A DNA stretch of 64,000 nucleotides, taken from the NCBI RefSeq assembly GCF_027943255.1, contig NC_072896.1, positions 33,320,501 to 33,384,500 on the forward strand, given 5' to 3'. This DNA is from Anastrepha obliqua (Eukaryota > Arthropoda > Insecta > Diptera > Tephritidae). Under the pieces are notes generated by a model, which made no database searches, was not told the DNA's origin, and saw nothing but the letters and a program-made list of their open reading frames with translations. Numbering within the stretch: position 1 is the stretch's first letter; the number at the start of each line of letters is the position of its first letter. Shown in pieces: positions 58,201 to 63,589 of the stretch. A program made the translations under genes and the position numbers.

Positions 58201-61200
58201 CTTACTATATGGACTATATGGGTGATTTCATCATAAATTCATTACATTCTGCTCTCAGTTAATGCCTCTAAAATTGTTGCACAGTCTTATTGTTACTTTC
58301 TACTGGTAAAATAGTCACACAAATCATTGATATTTTTTGAAAACTTTTAACACAAAATATAATTTTCCTTACTCTCCCCGTCAGATAATAACTACTCATG
58401 GTAAATTGCTGTACGATGCTGTGGTTTTATATTTTAATGCTGTACGACAACTAATTCACAGTTCACATTATCAAGAGCCTAGAGTGCGTTGTCAACGAGG
58501 GTATTGGCGCACGGGGCTGAAGATTTTAGATCAAATGAAACTTGTGAGTATTTTGCTATTTAAAAATTTTGCGTTTGCTTAATAAACTTATTCTCGCGCT
58601 ATTAACATATCATCAATAATCTCATTTTGGAAATAAATTTAACCCATCTACCTTTACGCACTCGCAGTTCACGTCGCGCAACGTAACTCCACCCTACAAG
58701 ACGCAAAAAATGCAACTAAATGAAAATGGAGAACGCGACGAATTCAACTTGGAATTGTACAAGCCGATGGTGGAACGTGTAACACATGTCTGGAATAAAA
58801 ATAGAAAATTGGTTGAAGAGAAAATAAATTTGCCGAAGCATGTAGACAAAGAAATAGAAGATTTTACGCCTAAGCGCGCAAAGTACACAGTGGCCACACG
58901 TATTGGCGAACCTTATTTTATGTGGCGGTAAGTGAAAGTTTACCAAAAAAGGTGACTGTAGTAAAATAGGGAAGAAATGGCAAAAACGAAAGCGGGTTCA
59001 AAAGAGAGAGGAAATGGAAATACAATAAATATGCACATAGTTTAAGTAAAGTTTCTTTCTTTCACAGCCCCGAACCGGAGGGCACTCACTATGAAGGCAA
59101 TGAACGTTTCGAGGGCTACGCTGTGGATCTGATCTATAGCTTGGCGCTGGAGTGCAAATTTGATTTTGTCTTTGAGCCAGTGCCCGATAATAATTATGGT
59201 AGTCACAATCCAGAAACGGATGAGTGGAATGGCATTATACGGGCGCTGATTGATAATGTAAGTGAAGAGAAGTGGTTTTAAATAACCAGACTAGGTCTGT
59301 TGTATGGGTAGAACAAGTAGACTTGCCTCACTTCCCCGTGATAGGCGGTTGTTCAGCTTGAAGTCTCCGCTTTCGAATGGAATAGCTCTTGCTTCTGTAA
59401 AGGTTTCGTTTATGCATTTACGTTTTACCTGGTTTCATACCTTTTTTTGTGCCAACGGAAAAATTTTAAGTGCAACAAATAGCAAGAAACTTTTGTAAAA
59501 TCTCCGAAGAAATTTGAATAATGGCAGCTTCGTATGGGTCGCCGTAGGGATAGAAGAGGGGATGAAATGTTTGATGAATATATTCTACAATGTGCTCCTA
59601 AAGGTATCGCCACCGTTACCCTCAGTCATGCCTGAAATCTTCGAAGGGTCATTGGTTGTACTTTGTCACTGGGCTGCCAGTTGCAGACTCAAAGTCAACT
59701 CTAATAAAATGGAGTTGATGCTATTTACAAGAAAATATAAACATCCTCCCTCTTTGAACGGAAGTTAGGCATGATGGAGTGATACTTGACTCCAAACTTC
59801 ATTGGAAGCTACACATTGAAGATCGGGTAAAGAAGGCCAGCGGGGCTTTCTACTCCTGAAAATCTTTGTTCGGTAGTTGTTCTGCCAATTTTAACGTGCG
59901 GATGTCTGGTTAGATGAGAAGCTCTTCGGAAGCACTATAATATCGCTAAACTGGAGAAGGTGCAAAAGACTGTTTGTATCGGCATCCCCGGAGCATGTAG
60001 AATCCTGAATGTCTTTTTGCACTTACCTGCCATCGACTTTCACTTTATTTCCATCGCTGCTCAAAGTGGAATTAGGTTAAAGGAGGTCGGCCTCTCGAGG
60101 CAGTCTCGTAAGGGACATGGTAGCATTTTTAGGCAGTTAACACCGCATTTCTCTGAACTTTCTACAGATCTCTCTATCCGCAAACTAGAGTTCCAGAGCC
60201 GTGCCAGTGCAATCTTTACAAGTAGGCAGGATTGGAATGAGGGGAGGATATGCACCGATGCTGGTACCTCTGTCTTCACTGACGCCTCTAACATGGAATG
60301 GGGAGTCCAGCCGGGGTTTTCTCTATATAGTCAAGCTGAGACCAAGAGTCTGACGGTGCCATGAGGCAGATCCGAACTGGTTAAATCCTCAAATCTCTGG
60401 GGTGTGCAGGTAACGTTTCTCTGATCTGGAGTTCAGGACATAACAACATAGAGGGAAATGAAATTGCTGATGAACTTGCTACAAAGTGGTCGTTTGAATT
60501 GGTCTTAGAGGCCTCCTACCCGCTCATCGGCATCCCCCTGACTGTTGTTAAAGGGGGATTGCGCAACTCAGAAAAGCGCAGTACAGATGGAGTTTCATTT
60601 CTTCGTCTGCTATTTCGAAAACCTCTTGGTCCCAGTACTGCAGACGCAGGACGCTGAAAGTTATGTGGACTCCATGCCGTTCAATTTCCAAACTCGTCGC
60701 AGTGTTTACCGGTCATTGGGCGGTCGCAGGCACTCGCAGAAAAGCTAGGTTTACCATTTAATCTATATTGCAGAAGGTATGGGGCATTGAGAAGAGGACT
60801 GGTAAGCACTTTCCCTGTAAATGCCCGGGCTTAGCAGCTAGATGATTAAGGTCACTGGGTGGCTCTTTCGTCGACAGTCTGGGGCAGTGCGCCAACCTAA
60901 ATCTCATCAACCTTCTCCATTATATCAACAGCTCAGGCGGGCTGTAGATATCTGCCTGTTGGGGGGTCCCAAAATGGTATCGAAACGGCGCTTCAGTACT
61001 ACTTGGGAAGTGCCAGACTGGTACTTTAACTGTTTCACATAATTACCTACCTCTTTTACTATGCGCACAGGCGGTTTGCGATTTGGGAGGTTAAGCCACC
61101 AAATCGAAAAATCCAATTAATATATTTTGTAGGTTAGGTTATAGTGGTTGCCGCTCTCCATGCGGTGTACAGGGAACCACTTAGGCGTGGAGTTCCATTT

Positions 61201-63052
61201 TCATATCACTGACTACGTATTTTTTAGTTAACTTATTTATTAACTTATTTACATAAATATTTTTTTATGTTTTAAACATTTTTTTAAACAAAATTTTAAC
61301 TCTCTGAAGTTTTTTCTGGTACGTCTCTATTTCACAGCGTTGATTTTATTAGCTAATAGCTTTTACAGCATTGGTCTCAATAGTTAGTAGCTCCACCTCG
61401 CAAGTAGTCATAAACAATCATTAATTTCGTGTAATTTCCTATTTTTTCTTGTAGAGTGCGCAGATGGGCATTTGCGATTTGACCATTACGCAGGCGCGTC
61501 GCAGTGTGGTGGATTTTACAGTGCCCTTCATGCAACTGGGCGTTAGTATATTATTTTACAAAGAACAACCTCCACCAGAGGCCCTTTTCGGTTTTCTTGA
61601 GCCATACTCCCCTGAGGTTTGGATCAATCTACCAATAGTTATAATACTATCAGCATTGGTTTTAGTAGTGTTAGGACGGTAAGTGTGGTGAATATGTGGT
61701 TTGTGGTGAATAATTCAGAATTTATTCTCTTTGTTTTATAAATCTCGTCTAAGCATTTCCAAATCAGAGTGGAGAAGCCCAATTGCGCACGAACGCGATC
61801 CCGTCGAAGTGGAAAATATTTGGAATTTAGCCAACACTCTTTGGCTGAATATTGGTTCGCTTTTGTGTCAGGGTTGTGATTTAATGCCAAGGTGAGTTTC
61901 ATGATTAGCACACTCACGCTGCTCACATCACCCTCAATCCGTGTAACTCTCTCTCTCTCTCTGTCTCTTTGTTTTTCACACTTTTTAGAGGTCCCGCTCT
62001 ACGCATACTCACCGCTTTCTGGTGGTTTTTTGCACTCTTAATTTCTCAGACGTATATTGCCAATTTGTCTGCCTACATAACCAGCTCGAAGATGGGGCGT
62101 TCTATATCGAATTTACATGATCTCATCGATCAGGATAAGGTACAATTTGGCATGCTGAAGGGTGGCAGTACGTCGTTTCTTTTCTCCGAATCGAATGAGT
62201 CGGAATATCGAAGAGCTTGGAATAAGATGTGCGCCATGAAACCGAGTGCCTTCACAGCGAACAATAAAGAGGGTGTGGATCGCGTGAAGCGCAGTCGTGG
62301 TCGGTATGCCTACCTTTTGGAGACCACTACACTGAAATACTATCTAAATCGTAATTGTGAGTTGAAGCAGATCGGTGAAGCTTTCGATGAGAAGCATTAC
62401 GGCATTGCTGTGCCATTGAGTAAGTAAATGAGGGGAAATCAACACTAAAAAATAATCGGGGTATAATTTTTAATTGAAATCTGGTGCTATTTATGTTCAA
62501 TTTCGTGTGCTTTCTCTTTCTGCGTAGATTCTCCCTATCGGTCTAATTTGAGTGTGGGCATATTGAAACTCAGCGAAAAGGGCGAGTTGTATAAATTGAA
62601 AAGAAAATGGTTCACAAATAATGGCTCAGATTGCGATGCTAATTTTGTAGACAAAGATGACCAGTATACCTTCGAAAAGACGCGTGGCTTGTTTTTAGTA
62701 TTACTCTGTGGCGTTCTGCTGTCCATTTTAATTGCTATATTCGAATTTCTATGGAACGTTGAACAGATTTCAGTGCGAGAAAAGGTAATGATTATTTGAT
62801 AAAAACAACAAAAATTCTTAATTTTTTTGCTTACGATAAAAGTGATTTATTCAACAGCTGCCACCATCGGTCGTTTTTAAGGCTGAAGTGAAATTTTTGC
62901 TCCGCTTCTGGCAAACTCGCAAGCCTTTGCGCACGTATGTGGAGAGTCGTGACTCAACATCGACGGGTTATTCCTCTTTTGATGAAACTGCAAGTAGTTC
63001 GACAGTAAAGGCGAAGAAGAAGAAATCTAAGAAGAAAAATCACAGGAAATAA
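31201..63052 (+). CDS. Receptor B: kainate/GluRII-type ionotropic glutamate receptor subunit, 14 coding exons
   Basis: Tandem paralogue of receptor A and likewise a membrane cation-channel subunit. The joined exons are 2730 nt (909 residues). Signal peptide MKNILLYCLFPFVHFQLTA, amino-terminal domain from about 31, S1 (exons 8-10) with Thr505 and Arg510, M1, pore loop with CQGCD and Gln609 at the Q/R site, M3 (about 626-647), S2 with Ser676/Thr677 and Glu727, M4, and a Lys-rich tail (KKKKSKKKNH). The gate reads TYIANLSAY: it shares the Ile substitution with receptor A and also has Ser at the seventh position. The start is supported by an in-frame TGA at 31174. Intron 3 is 17 kb and carries the Gypsy insertion. 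S2 is split by an intron absent from receptor A. Orthology to a named fly gene is not decided. Confidence 0.93.
31402..31548 (+). CDS. Receptor B exon 2 (amino-terminal domain)
   Basis: Acceptor ACGTAG, donor GTAAGT. Reads GVIFFYNEMELVNAFDTAIR, aligned with receptor A exon 2. Intron 1 is only 110 bases. Confidence 0.93.
31575..32420 (-). mobile_element. mariner-like fragment, 5' truncated
   Basis: Left end CCAGGTTACTCACTAAG next to TA. Minus strand reads FEHPLYSPDL and MNGIHKLESRWNK, and further up an HTH region matching the 10333 element. No second terminal repeat. Confidence 0.65.
32550..33060 (+). mobile_element. mariner-like element, internally deleted, right end lost
   Basis: Left end CGAGGGTCGTTTGAAAAGGT next to TA. 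Reads YSPDLAFSDPL and GKIFHSNEKMIEETNGNFSD, then SYYSEGIKN, the C-terminal part of a mariner transposase. Confidence 0.6.
33096..33165 (-). mobile_element. SINE tail fragment
   Basis: CTCCTCCTATTTGTGGTGTG and a degenerate TTTTCTCACAAGTG correspond to the SINE 3' half on the minus strand. Confidence 0.45.
33240..33690 (+). mobile_element. LINE C-terminal fragment, open 131 residues
   Basis: Reads LTGVITGHCTIGTLASRMGV and CRSCGDEEEIESVQHSLCEC, the post-RNase H Cys motif of I/jockey-like LINEs. Confidence 0.65.
33861..33975 (+). repeat. Terminal part of the GGTGGCGCAAAAT MITE-like family
   Basis: Contains CCGATTGGGTGATTAATTTT followed by GCGCCAC, matching the end at 40880-40906, preceded by the related CTGCAGCTGT box. 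Confidence 0.5.
34140..35431 (-). mobile_element. mariner-like element, nearly complete transposase, one frame-shifted segment
   Basis: The minus strand reads HTH (QSNVYRWYKMFSEGREDVND), RRTTVREVTEDLDISIGSCH, IITGDESWVFGYDVETK (first Asp), HHDNAPAHTS (second), FPDLAPSDFFLFPKLKRP (third) and CFEEWKKRWHKCIISHGDYF. The catalytic triad is conserved, but the segment at about 34560-34665 lies in another frame and the N terminus has a stop. The right end AACACACCTCG abuts TA; the left end is not recognised. Confidence 0.8.
35720..36120 (-). mobile_element. LINE C-terminal fragment
   Basis: Minus strand reads MRCDEGESTEHLITKCEALG then HRILGSYLLEEEDLQLLPH, a Cys/His end typical of insect LINEs. Confidence 0.55.
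36195..36640 (-). mobile_element. Tc1/mariner-superfamily N-terminal fragment
   Basis: Minus-strand readings across frames (RKRHAVIVAI, SDAGRYAEFIQEM, RNKHESSELFDQNAF) resemble the paired HTH region of IS630/Tc1 transposases. No ends or catalytic part. Confidence 0.4.
36941..37003 (+). CDS. Receptor B exon 3, 63-nt exon
   Basis: Acceptor TTATAG, donor GTAAGT. Reads CDLIDNGAAAIFGPSSKASS, the same block, length and phases as receptor A exon 3. Confidence 0.93.
37010..37565. other. Start of receptor B intron 3, no gene
   Basis: AT-rich DNA with no recognisable element. Confidence 0.5.
37569..37640 (-). mobile_element. SINE 3' fragment
   Basis: AATTGGTGCTTACACCCGCT and GAGCTCCTCCTCCTATTTGT match the SINE end on the minus strand. 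Confidence 0.55.
38020..38180. repeat. Irregular CAGAATTTT repeat
   Basis: The word AGAATTT recurs about nine times at 12-25-base intervals, sometimes as CCAAAAGAATTT. No coding frame. Confidence 0.55.
38183..38294 (-). mobile_element. SINE 3' fragment
   Basis: CCATTTGTGTGGTGTGCGTC and TTTTTCACAAATGGAGG match the SINE body on the minus strand. Confidence 0.55.
38741..38941. mobile_element. Foldback/MITE-like element with about 50-bp inverted arms
   Basis: The arm GTGCTCACACTCACCAACGT and the following AAACGTACG (38756-38784) return inverted at 38897-38925. Arms extend outwards through GAGAGTAAT. The loop is about 100 bases. No coding potential. Confidence 0.7.
39020..39385. repeat. Two diverged direct repeats of about 170 bp
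   Basis: CCAATCGATCGTTGCTTAGA...GACTGTGTTGA recurs as CCAATCAGTAGTTGTTCAGA...GACTGTGTTGA, and AAATTCACTGAGAGCCGGTT occurs at both 39128 and 39347. Confidence 0.65.
39669..39714 (-). mobile_element. SINE tRNA-like head fragment
   Basis: Minus strand reads GGCCGCCGTAGCCGAATGGT then TGGTGCGTGACTGCCATTCG, the first 45 bases of the SINE only. Confidence 0.6.
40039..40165 (+). mobile_element. Tc1/mariner-superfamily 5' end fragment
   Basis: Starts CAGGGTGGGCCATGACATGT and reads MGRYTLEQNWEILKTYF, a transposase N terminus, then breaks off into the tandem array. Confidence 0.5.
40160..40780. repeat. Tandem array of about 96-bp units built on a transposon-end motif
   Basis: TTTGCCCTTTGGTGGCGC starts near 40185, 40271, 40367, 40468, 40566 and 40663, spacing 86-101 bases. 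Each unit holds GGTGGCGCAAAATTAATCA and a run of A/T. The same motif forms single ends at 40905, 43605 and 33971. Confidence 0.8.
40919..42215 (+). mobile_element. Harbinger/PIF-like element with a mariner inside
   Basis: The ends GGGTGCGGCCAGAGTGAACG and its exact complement continue for about 36 bp of near-perfect inverted repeat. They are flanked by TTA on both sides (40916-40918, 42216-42218), the PIF/Harbinger target duplication type. From 41114 it reads MDSSDEAYLASPSVIN and KRNDFGEFHHLYNDL, which resembles a Harbinger nuclease N terminus, cut off at about 41265. The rest of the nuclease is missing. Confidence 0.65.
41298..41815 (+). mobile_element. mariner-like fragment, C-terminal half, open 153 residues
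   Basis: Reads FFFDFRGVVHYGFLPPGQTV, HHDNAPSHTALVLRDHF and CDFWLFPKLKRPLRGTRF. The third Asp remains but a short deletion removed the usual YSPDLAPS before it. The first catalytic Asp region is missing. It shares its family with the 34140 element. Confidence 0.7.
42503..43056 (-). mobile_element. Internally deleted Tc1/mariner-superfamily element with both ends
   Basis: Ends AGGGTTTTCCAATAAGAGGT and the complement of ACCTGTTATTGGAAAACCCT form inverted repeats. Minus strand reads NDFLWPELDGIDLDNIFFQQ, DGATCHTSNETINLLREKFP and CDLTPCDFFLCGHVKG. The N-terminal half is missing. Confidence 0.75.
43060..43600. other. Intron 3 spacer, no gene
   Basis: AT-rich with short TACA/CATA repeats (43520-43560). 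Nothing recognisable. Confidence 0.5.
43605..43760 (+). repeat. End of the GGTGGCGCAAAAT MITE-like family
   Basis: Starts GGGTGGCGCAAAATTAATCA after TA and continues with the same GTGATGGAAATCTTT and CACTCCATTCC words as the array at 40160. Confidence 0.6.
43905..44243 (+). mobile_element. RTE-like LINE 3' fragment with AAT/AAG tail
   Basis: Decayed copy of the 23585 element (TTTTTGGACCTCTGCACG, GACCCAGCGGCTTCGTTGGC, AACTGGCGCTGGTTAGCA), with an AATAATAAGAAG tail. Confidence 0.7.
44417..45262 (+). mobile_element. mariner-like element, 5' truncated
   Basis: Reads NPCQTQEELGKTLEVTQQAI and SKRLKAAGYIHKQGNWVPHE, IVTGDKKWIRYDNPKRK (first Asp), IWWDQKGVLYYELLKSGQTI and FHHDNARPNVA (second), then YSPDIAPSD. 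One frame change follows the first Asp box and a stop lies at the third. The right end TTAGTTGTACAGCC lies next to TA. Confidence 0.75.
45485..45625 (+). mobile_element. Possible mariner HTH fragment
   Basis: A short reading, EVDRHVSSRSIVQEQQIDHK, resembles the second helix-turn-helix of a mariner transposase. No ends. Confidence 0.35.
46296..46500 (+). repeat. 5' LTR of the Gypsy element
   Basis: Starts TGTCAACGATAG and ends TTATTTATAACA. No difference from the 3' LTR was seen over 205 bases. Confidence 0.95.
46501..47124 (+). other. Gypsy leader region
   Basis: Untranslated leader. The first bases AGTCAGAAGTGGATTTGATA should include the primer binding site, but there is no TGG directly at the LTR edge (the first TGG is 7 bases in). 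A TATAAAA lies at about 46873. Confidence 0.5.
47125..49647 (+). CDS. Gypsy gag-protease-reverse transcriptase frame
   Basis: 840 residues in one frame. The gag domain (about 1-300) is followed by two CCHC zinc knuckles (CFNCNDYGHIAAKC and CTICKKTDHEAKNC, about 317-352), a protease FIDTGS box (Asp389) and the RT (first catalytic Asp625 in TLDMTSGYY; second box YVDE at about 688-691). The RT box normally has two Asp, so this copy is changed. The frame ends soon after the RT, where a downstream RNase H should continue. It makes the particle proteins and copies the element's RNA if functional. Confidence 0.9.
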   Translation: MIKLNTLRIVQLNTLLRANDLPTTGAKAIKIAKLQEVLGTDEVDPMELEDDSAVSSNDLRTQLNSLKEAMAGLTLAIGTMNRNPEVITGNEANQQTINNNDDGRPSSSVASWESAEGLRTPSGPTMRIQDMIGVMPEFDPIKGTTTSRQFISRTQQLQQCYGWREEMILIAIQHKMKGMAKQWLDAQNVFSSWSQFVHAFETDFPSTQNAAETHKTLMKRKRKPNENYLEYYYAMLTIGRQGGVDDVSINTHIIGGLNDSILTKTLATMNFATCSQLLVALKNLTTVSNASVNPATETQQTLRAEEKPKPNLTQIKCFNCNDYGHIAAKCQRPQRKPRCTICKKTDHEAKNCNKKTSVAKIGDETDRDGAPPITKIVELNGRQLNAFIDTGSVCSLIRASAVGDIQTTGTRRCFTGFGGSKVQVAKQINVQITVDNVPREAILYLVADEMLPYDVLLGRDVLQQDGYHMVIGNGLLRLEEDRPTEFNISSCLSEEDKNKTENLLLTFKQCFAEGISQIGRCNNAQMTISVTTSEPILGKRYQVPFSQRPILSEILKELLDNDIIRPSDSPHAASVLLVKKSNGESRMCIDFRALNEVTVKKNYVMPIVEEQLSRLAGNKYFTTLDMTSGYYQVPMNEESKKYTAFLTHEGLFEHNVMPFGLVNAPMVFQEIIVNLIKTLKHRDKVVSYVDEVIIATKSVDEGIDVLKEFLKAVNAAGLTLRPSKSTFLAEQVQFLGHDINSDGIRPGENKTKVIEGFPKPTTIKAVRQFLGVTGYFRKFVKEYSIIARPLTILLKKDANFIWNVEQNDAFEKLKSIITTKPVLTIYVQRDKTTPSAYGCE
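49601..51394 (+). CDS. Gypsy RNase H-integrase frame
   Basis: 597 residues in the +1 frame relative to the upstream unit, overlapping it by 47 bases. RNase H boxes: HTDASSLGLSGILLQ, SHELEVLAIVETLQ and LADGLSR. Integrase: an HHCC zinc finger (AGHFG through CPEC), then a DD35E core with Asp286 (LDHLGPF), Asp345 (SDRGTAF) and Glu381 (NGQAERVN), then a GPY/F module (YKGPYVV). The Met at 49601 lies inside the RNase H start and is probably not a natural start. The stop codon falls 27 bases inside the 3' LTR. Confidence 0.88.
   Translation: MYNAIKPHQVHTDASSLGLSGILLQNDSGNEWNPVFYFSRQCNDAESNYASHELEVLAIVETLQRFRMYLLGHNFKVITDCNAIAATKATTPLLPRIARWWLKLQEFDFTCIHRAGTKNTLADGLSRCPTLPPMEPTTIADSIYRVVEIDNDWISAMQRQDDVLKDIIAILNGKSAPNERQLKDDYELLGQRLYRRVDGNKRLAVPRGVRWRLVRSCHDEAGHFGLDKTYERLSKEFWFPRMRRYIKSYIASCPECCVNKVTGGKREAQLHISDVVPIPFRCVHLDHLGPFVRSKRGNFYILVIVCAFTKYVILRAVRNTKTTPVLTTLREYITVYGSPRQIISDRGTAFTSKEFRNFVQQYDIRHVQVAVRTPRANGQAERVNKTILTSLKCMIRNDKDWDQALPQLQWCLNSQSNATTRQSPNSLVFNFQLRDVTANRLIQAVQDYKDDNESEREDVQLDIVAERINSEKTKWKQRFDAKHRFPRQYNEGDLVVIDHVPPASGTSRKLEPAYKGPYVVTKVLPNDRYVVEDLPDIPKYRKRYAGIFTNDNMRPWIDSSIVDDDYESIDEDVNDESSRGDDQSGLAELSTIDGNPT
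51366..51570 (+). repeat. 3' LTR of the Gypsy element
   Basis: Identical to the 5' LTR. A purine run AGGGGAGACGA lies about 24 bases before it rather than directly at its edge. Confidence 0.95.
51575..52490. other. Intron 3 spacer, no gene
   Basis: AT-rich DNA after the Gypsy insertion, ending in an AAATAAAAT-rich run (52420-52470). Nothing recognisable. Confidence 0.5.
52495..53235. repeat. Unclassified noncoding block, probably repetitive
   Basis: More even base composition than its surroundings, with a duplicated GTGCCCCTCATAACT theme that appears inverted-like (GGTGCCCCTCATAACTC at 52716; AGTTATGAGGGGCACC at 53008). No frame of note. Confidence 0.4.
53345..53985 (-). mobile_element. LINE RT fragment, jockey-like
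   Basis: Minus strand reads LISTAQHSYTKGKSMETAFH and YTVESSLHKQEFTLPAFVDI then EGVFNNVK, RT fingers and palm, with the first catalytic box as AFVDIEG. Upstream readings in another frame match the preceding RT block. Confidence 0.65.
54098..54301 (+). CDS. Receptor B exon 4 (amino-terminal domain)
   Basis: Acceptor TTCCAG, donor GTAAGT. Reads ICNATGIPHLQFDW, a His-rich stretch (ETEHHRHNHQ), and FSIVYENSR. It follows the 17-kb intron. Confidence 0.92.
54462..54673 (+). CDS. Receptor B exon 5 (amino-terminal domain)
   Basis: Acceptor TTTTAG, donor GTGAGT. Reads LTRMQLLFGWRQL then YVILDCPADMLTEVIN, parallel to receptor A exon 5; phase 0 out. Confidence 0.92.
54735..54893 (+). CDS. Receptor B exon 6 (amino-terminal domain)
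   Basis: Acceptor TTCCAG, donor GTAGGA, 53 codons in phase 0. Reads QWFLTSLDTHTTNLRSLYSP, aligned with YWFLSHLNTH of receptor A. Confidence 0.9.
54894..55800. other. Receptor B intron 6, T/A-rich, no gene
   Basis: Long A and T runs; contains one half of the internal duplication listed for 55200-56750. No gene. Confidence 0.55.
55200..56750. repeat. Nested internal duplications in intron 6
   Basis: CTTCGAGTATTTTTAAGATT occurs at 55214 and 55380; GAGTTTCTTTTGTTTAAAGT at about 56274 and 56416; and a block with ATAACTGAGG/ATAGCTGAGG and CAGTAATCTCT/CAGAAATCTCT at 55575 and 56647. Confidence 0.55.
55801..56088 (+). mobile_element. tRNA-derived SINE, nearly complete
   Basis: Matches the 28524 copy from ATGCGTGACTACCATTCG through GGTTCGAATCTC, TAATAGCGGTCGCCCC and GGGTGTACGCGCC. 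It lacks the first 25-30 bases. Confidence 0.75.
57216..57595 (+). mobile_element. Internally deleted Tc1/mariner-superfamily element, 380 bp
   Basis: Inverted ends AAGGGTGGTTAAATTTCAAG and the complement of CTTGAAACTGAACCACTCCT, flanked by TA. Reads PLDFFLWGYLKEKMYVDKPA and TIQELKDEIIRHINGIEP, the end of the transposase. Confidence 0.75.
57600..58384. other. End of receptor B intron 6, no gene
   Basis: AT-rich. No recognisable element. Confidence 0.5.
58385..58543 (+). CDS. Receptor B exon 7 (amino-terminal domain)
   Basis: Acceptor CGTCAG, donor GTGAGT, 53 codons in phase 0. Reads LLYDAVVLYFNAVRQLIHSS and GYWRTGLKILDQMKL. Confidence 0.92.
58668..58927 (+). CDS. Receptor B exon 8 (linker and start of S1)
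   Basis: Acceptor TCGCAG, donor GTAAGT. Reads NENGERDEFNLELYKP and TVATRIGEPYFMWR. The linker is charged, unlike the Ser/Thr loop of receptor A. Confidence 0.92.
59068..59257 (+). CDS. Receptor B exon 9 (S1)
   Basis: Acceptor TCACAG, donor GTAAGT. Reads FEGYAVDLIYSLALECKFDF and ETDEWNGIIRALIDN. Confidence 0.94.
59590..60840 (+). mobile_element. LINE fragment, jockey/LOA-like (RT end, RNase H, C terminus)
   Basis: Reads CHWAASCRLKVNSNKMELML (RT end), LTPHFSELSTDLSIRKLEFQ, VFTDASNMEWGV (RNase H), SGHNNIEGNEIADELATKWS and, after frame breaks, the terminal Cys region. Same family as 25800-26960. Confidence 0.7.
60845..61454. other. Intron 9 of receptor B, remaining part
   Basis: Probably LINE 3' untranslated DNA (contains TAGGTTAGGTTATAG at about 61131), then plain AT-rich intron up to the exon 10 acceptor. 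Confidence 0.4.
61455..61678 (+). CDS. Receptor B exon 10 (S1 with ligand Arg, and M1)
   Basis: Acceptor TTGTAG, donor GTAAGT. Reads GICDLTITQARRSVVDFTVP, with Arg510 at the ligand position, then M1 (LPIVIILSALVLVVLG). 224 nt, as in receptor A. Confidence 0.95.
61754..61891 (+). CDS. Receptor B exon 11 (pore loop)
   Basis: Acceptor TCTAAG, donor GTGAGT. Reads VEVENIWNLANTLWLNIGS then LLCQGCDLMPR. A nearer-looking acceptor 22 bases downstream (AATCAG) would shift the frame and destroy the pore loop. Confidence 0.92.
61989..62419 (+). CDS. Receptor B exon 12 (M3 and most of S2)
   Basis: Acceptor TTTTAG, donor GTAAGT. Reads WWFFALLISQTYIANLSAYI (M3), GGSTSFLFSES and YLLETTTLKYY. Ends in phase 1 within AVPLNSPYR. 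Confidence 0.95.
62528..62784 (+). CDS. Receptor B exon 13 (end of S2, M4)
   Basis: Acceptor GCGTAG, donor GTAATG. Reads SPYRSNLSVGILKLSEKGEL, then M4 (LFLVLLCGVLLSILIAIFEF). Confidence 0.94.
62858..63052 (+). CDS. Receptor B exon 14 (cytoplasmic tail)
   Basis: Acceptor CAACAG, stop TAA at 63050. Reads LPPSVVFKAEVKFLLRFW, then a Ser/Thr stretch and a Lys-rich end (AKKKKSKKKNHRK). Confidence 0.92.
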   Translation: MPPSVVFKAEVKFLLRFWQTRKPLRTYVESRDSTSTGYSSFDETASSSTVKAKKKKSKKKNHRK

Positions 63053-63133
63053 TAGTGAAGGGAGGGTGTTGAAGGTGGGGGTTTGTCTACTATTACTACT
63101 TCCCGACTACTGTAACTAGTTACTAAGCCATTA

Positions 63134-63139
63134 AATAAA
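63134..63139 (+). other. Candidate poly(A) signal of receptor B
   Basis: AATAAA lies 82 bases after the stop; a second one follows about 17 bases later. Confidence 0.5.
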
Positions 63140-63589
63140 GAAGTAAATCAGTAAATAAATATTTTTTGGTCGTGTTTAGACAAAATTTAGCAAATATATA
63201 GTTGATGAACTAGTTTAAGTCATAGACTATTTTTTAGAGCGAGTTGCCACTTAGTTAAATAGTTAAATTCAATTAAATTATAAATTAAAACAAATAAATT
63301 GCAATATGGATGTGAAACGAAAGAGGTTTAAGAAAGATTAATTTTAAAAATATGTTTGGTGAGAGTTGCCATCTGTTTGAAAAATTGAACACAAATTAAT
63401 TAACAAATTAAGTCAAATTGGTGTAGCTTACGTATTTACTCCAAGTTATTTTGAAAGAAAATTAAAAAAATGTTGCCACGCTTTTAAAATTTAAGCACAT
63501 TTTTCTGTTGAAATCAAATAAAGTATAAAAATAAAAAATATATTAATATGAAAAAAACGTTTTTGTTGTATGCATCTATGCAAGCACAT

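Noticed and set aside
61770..61780. Alternative acceptor AATCAG before receptor B exon 11
   Set aside because: It shifts the frame and loses the pore loop; the CTAAG acceptor at 61753 gives the same 138-nt exon as receptor A.
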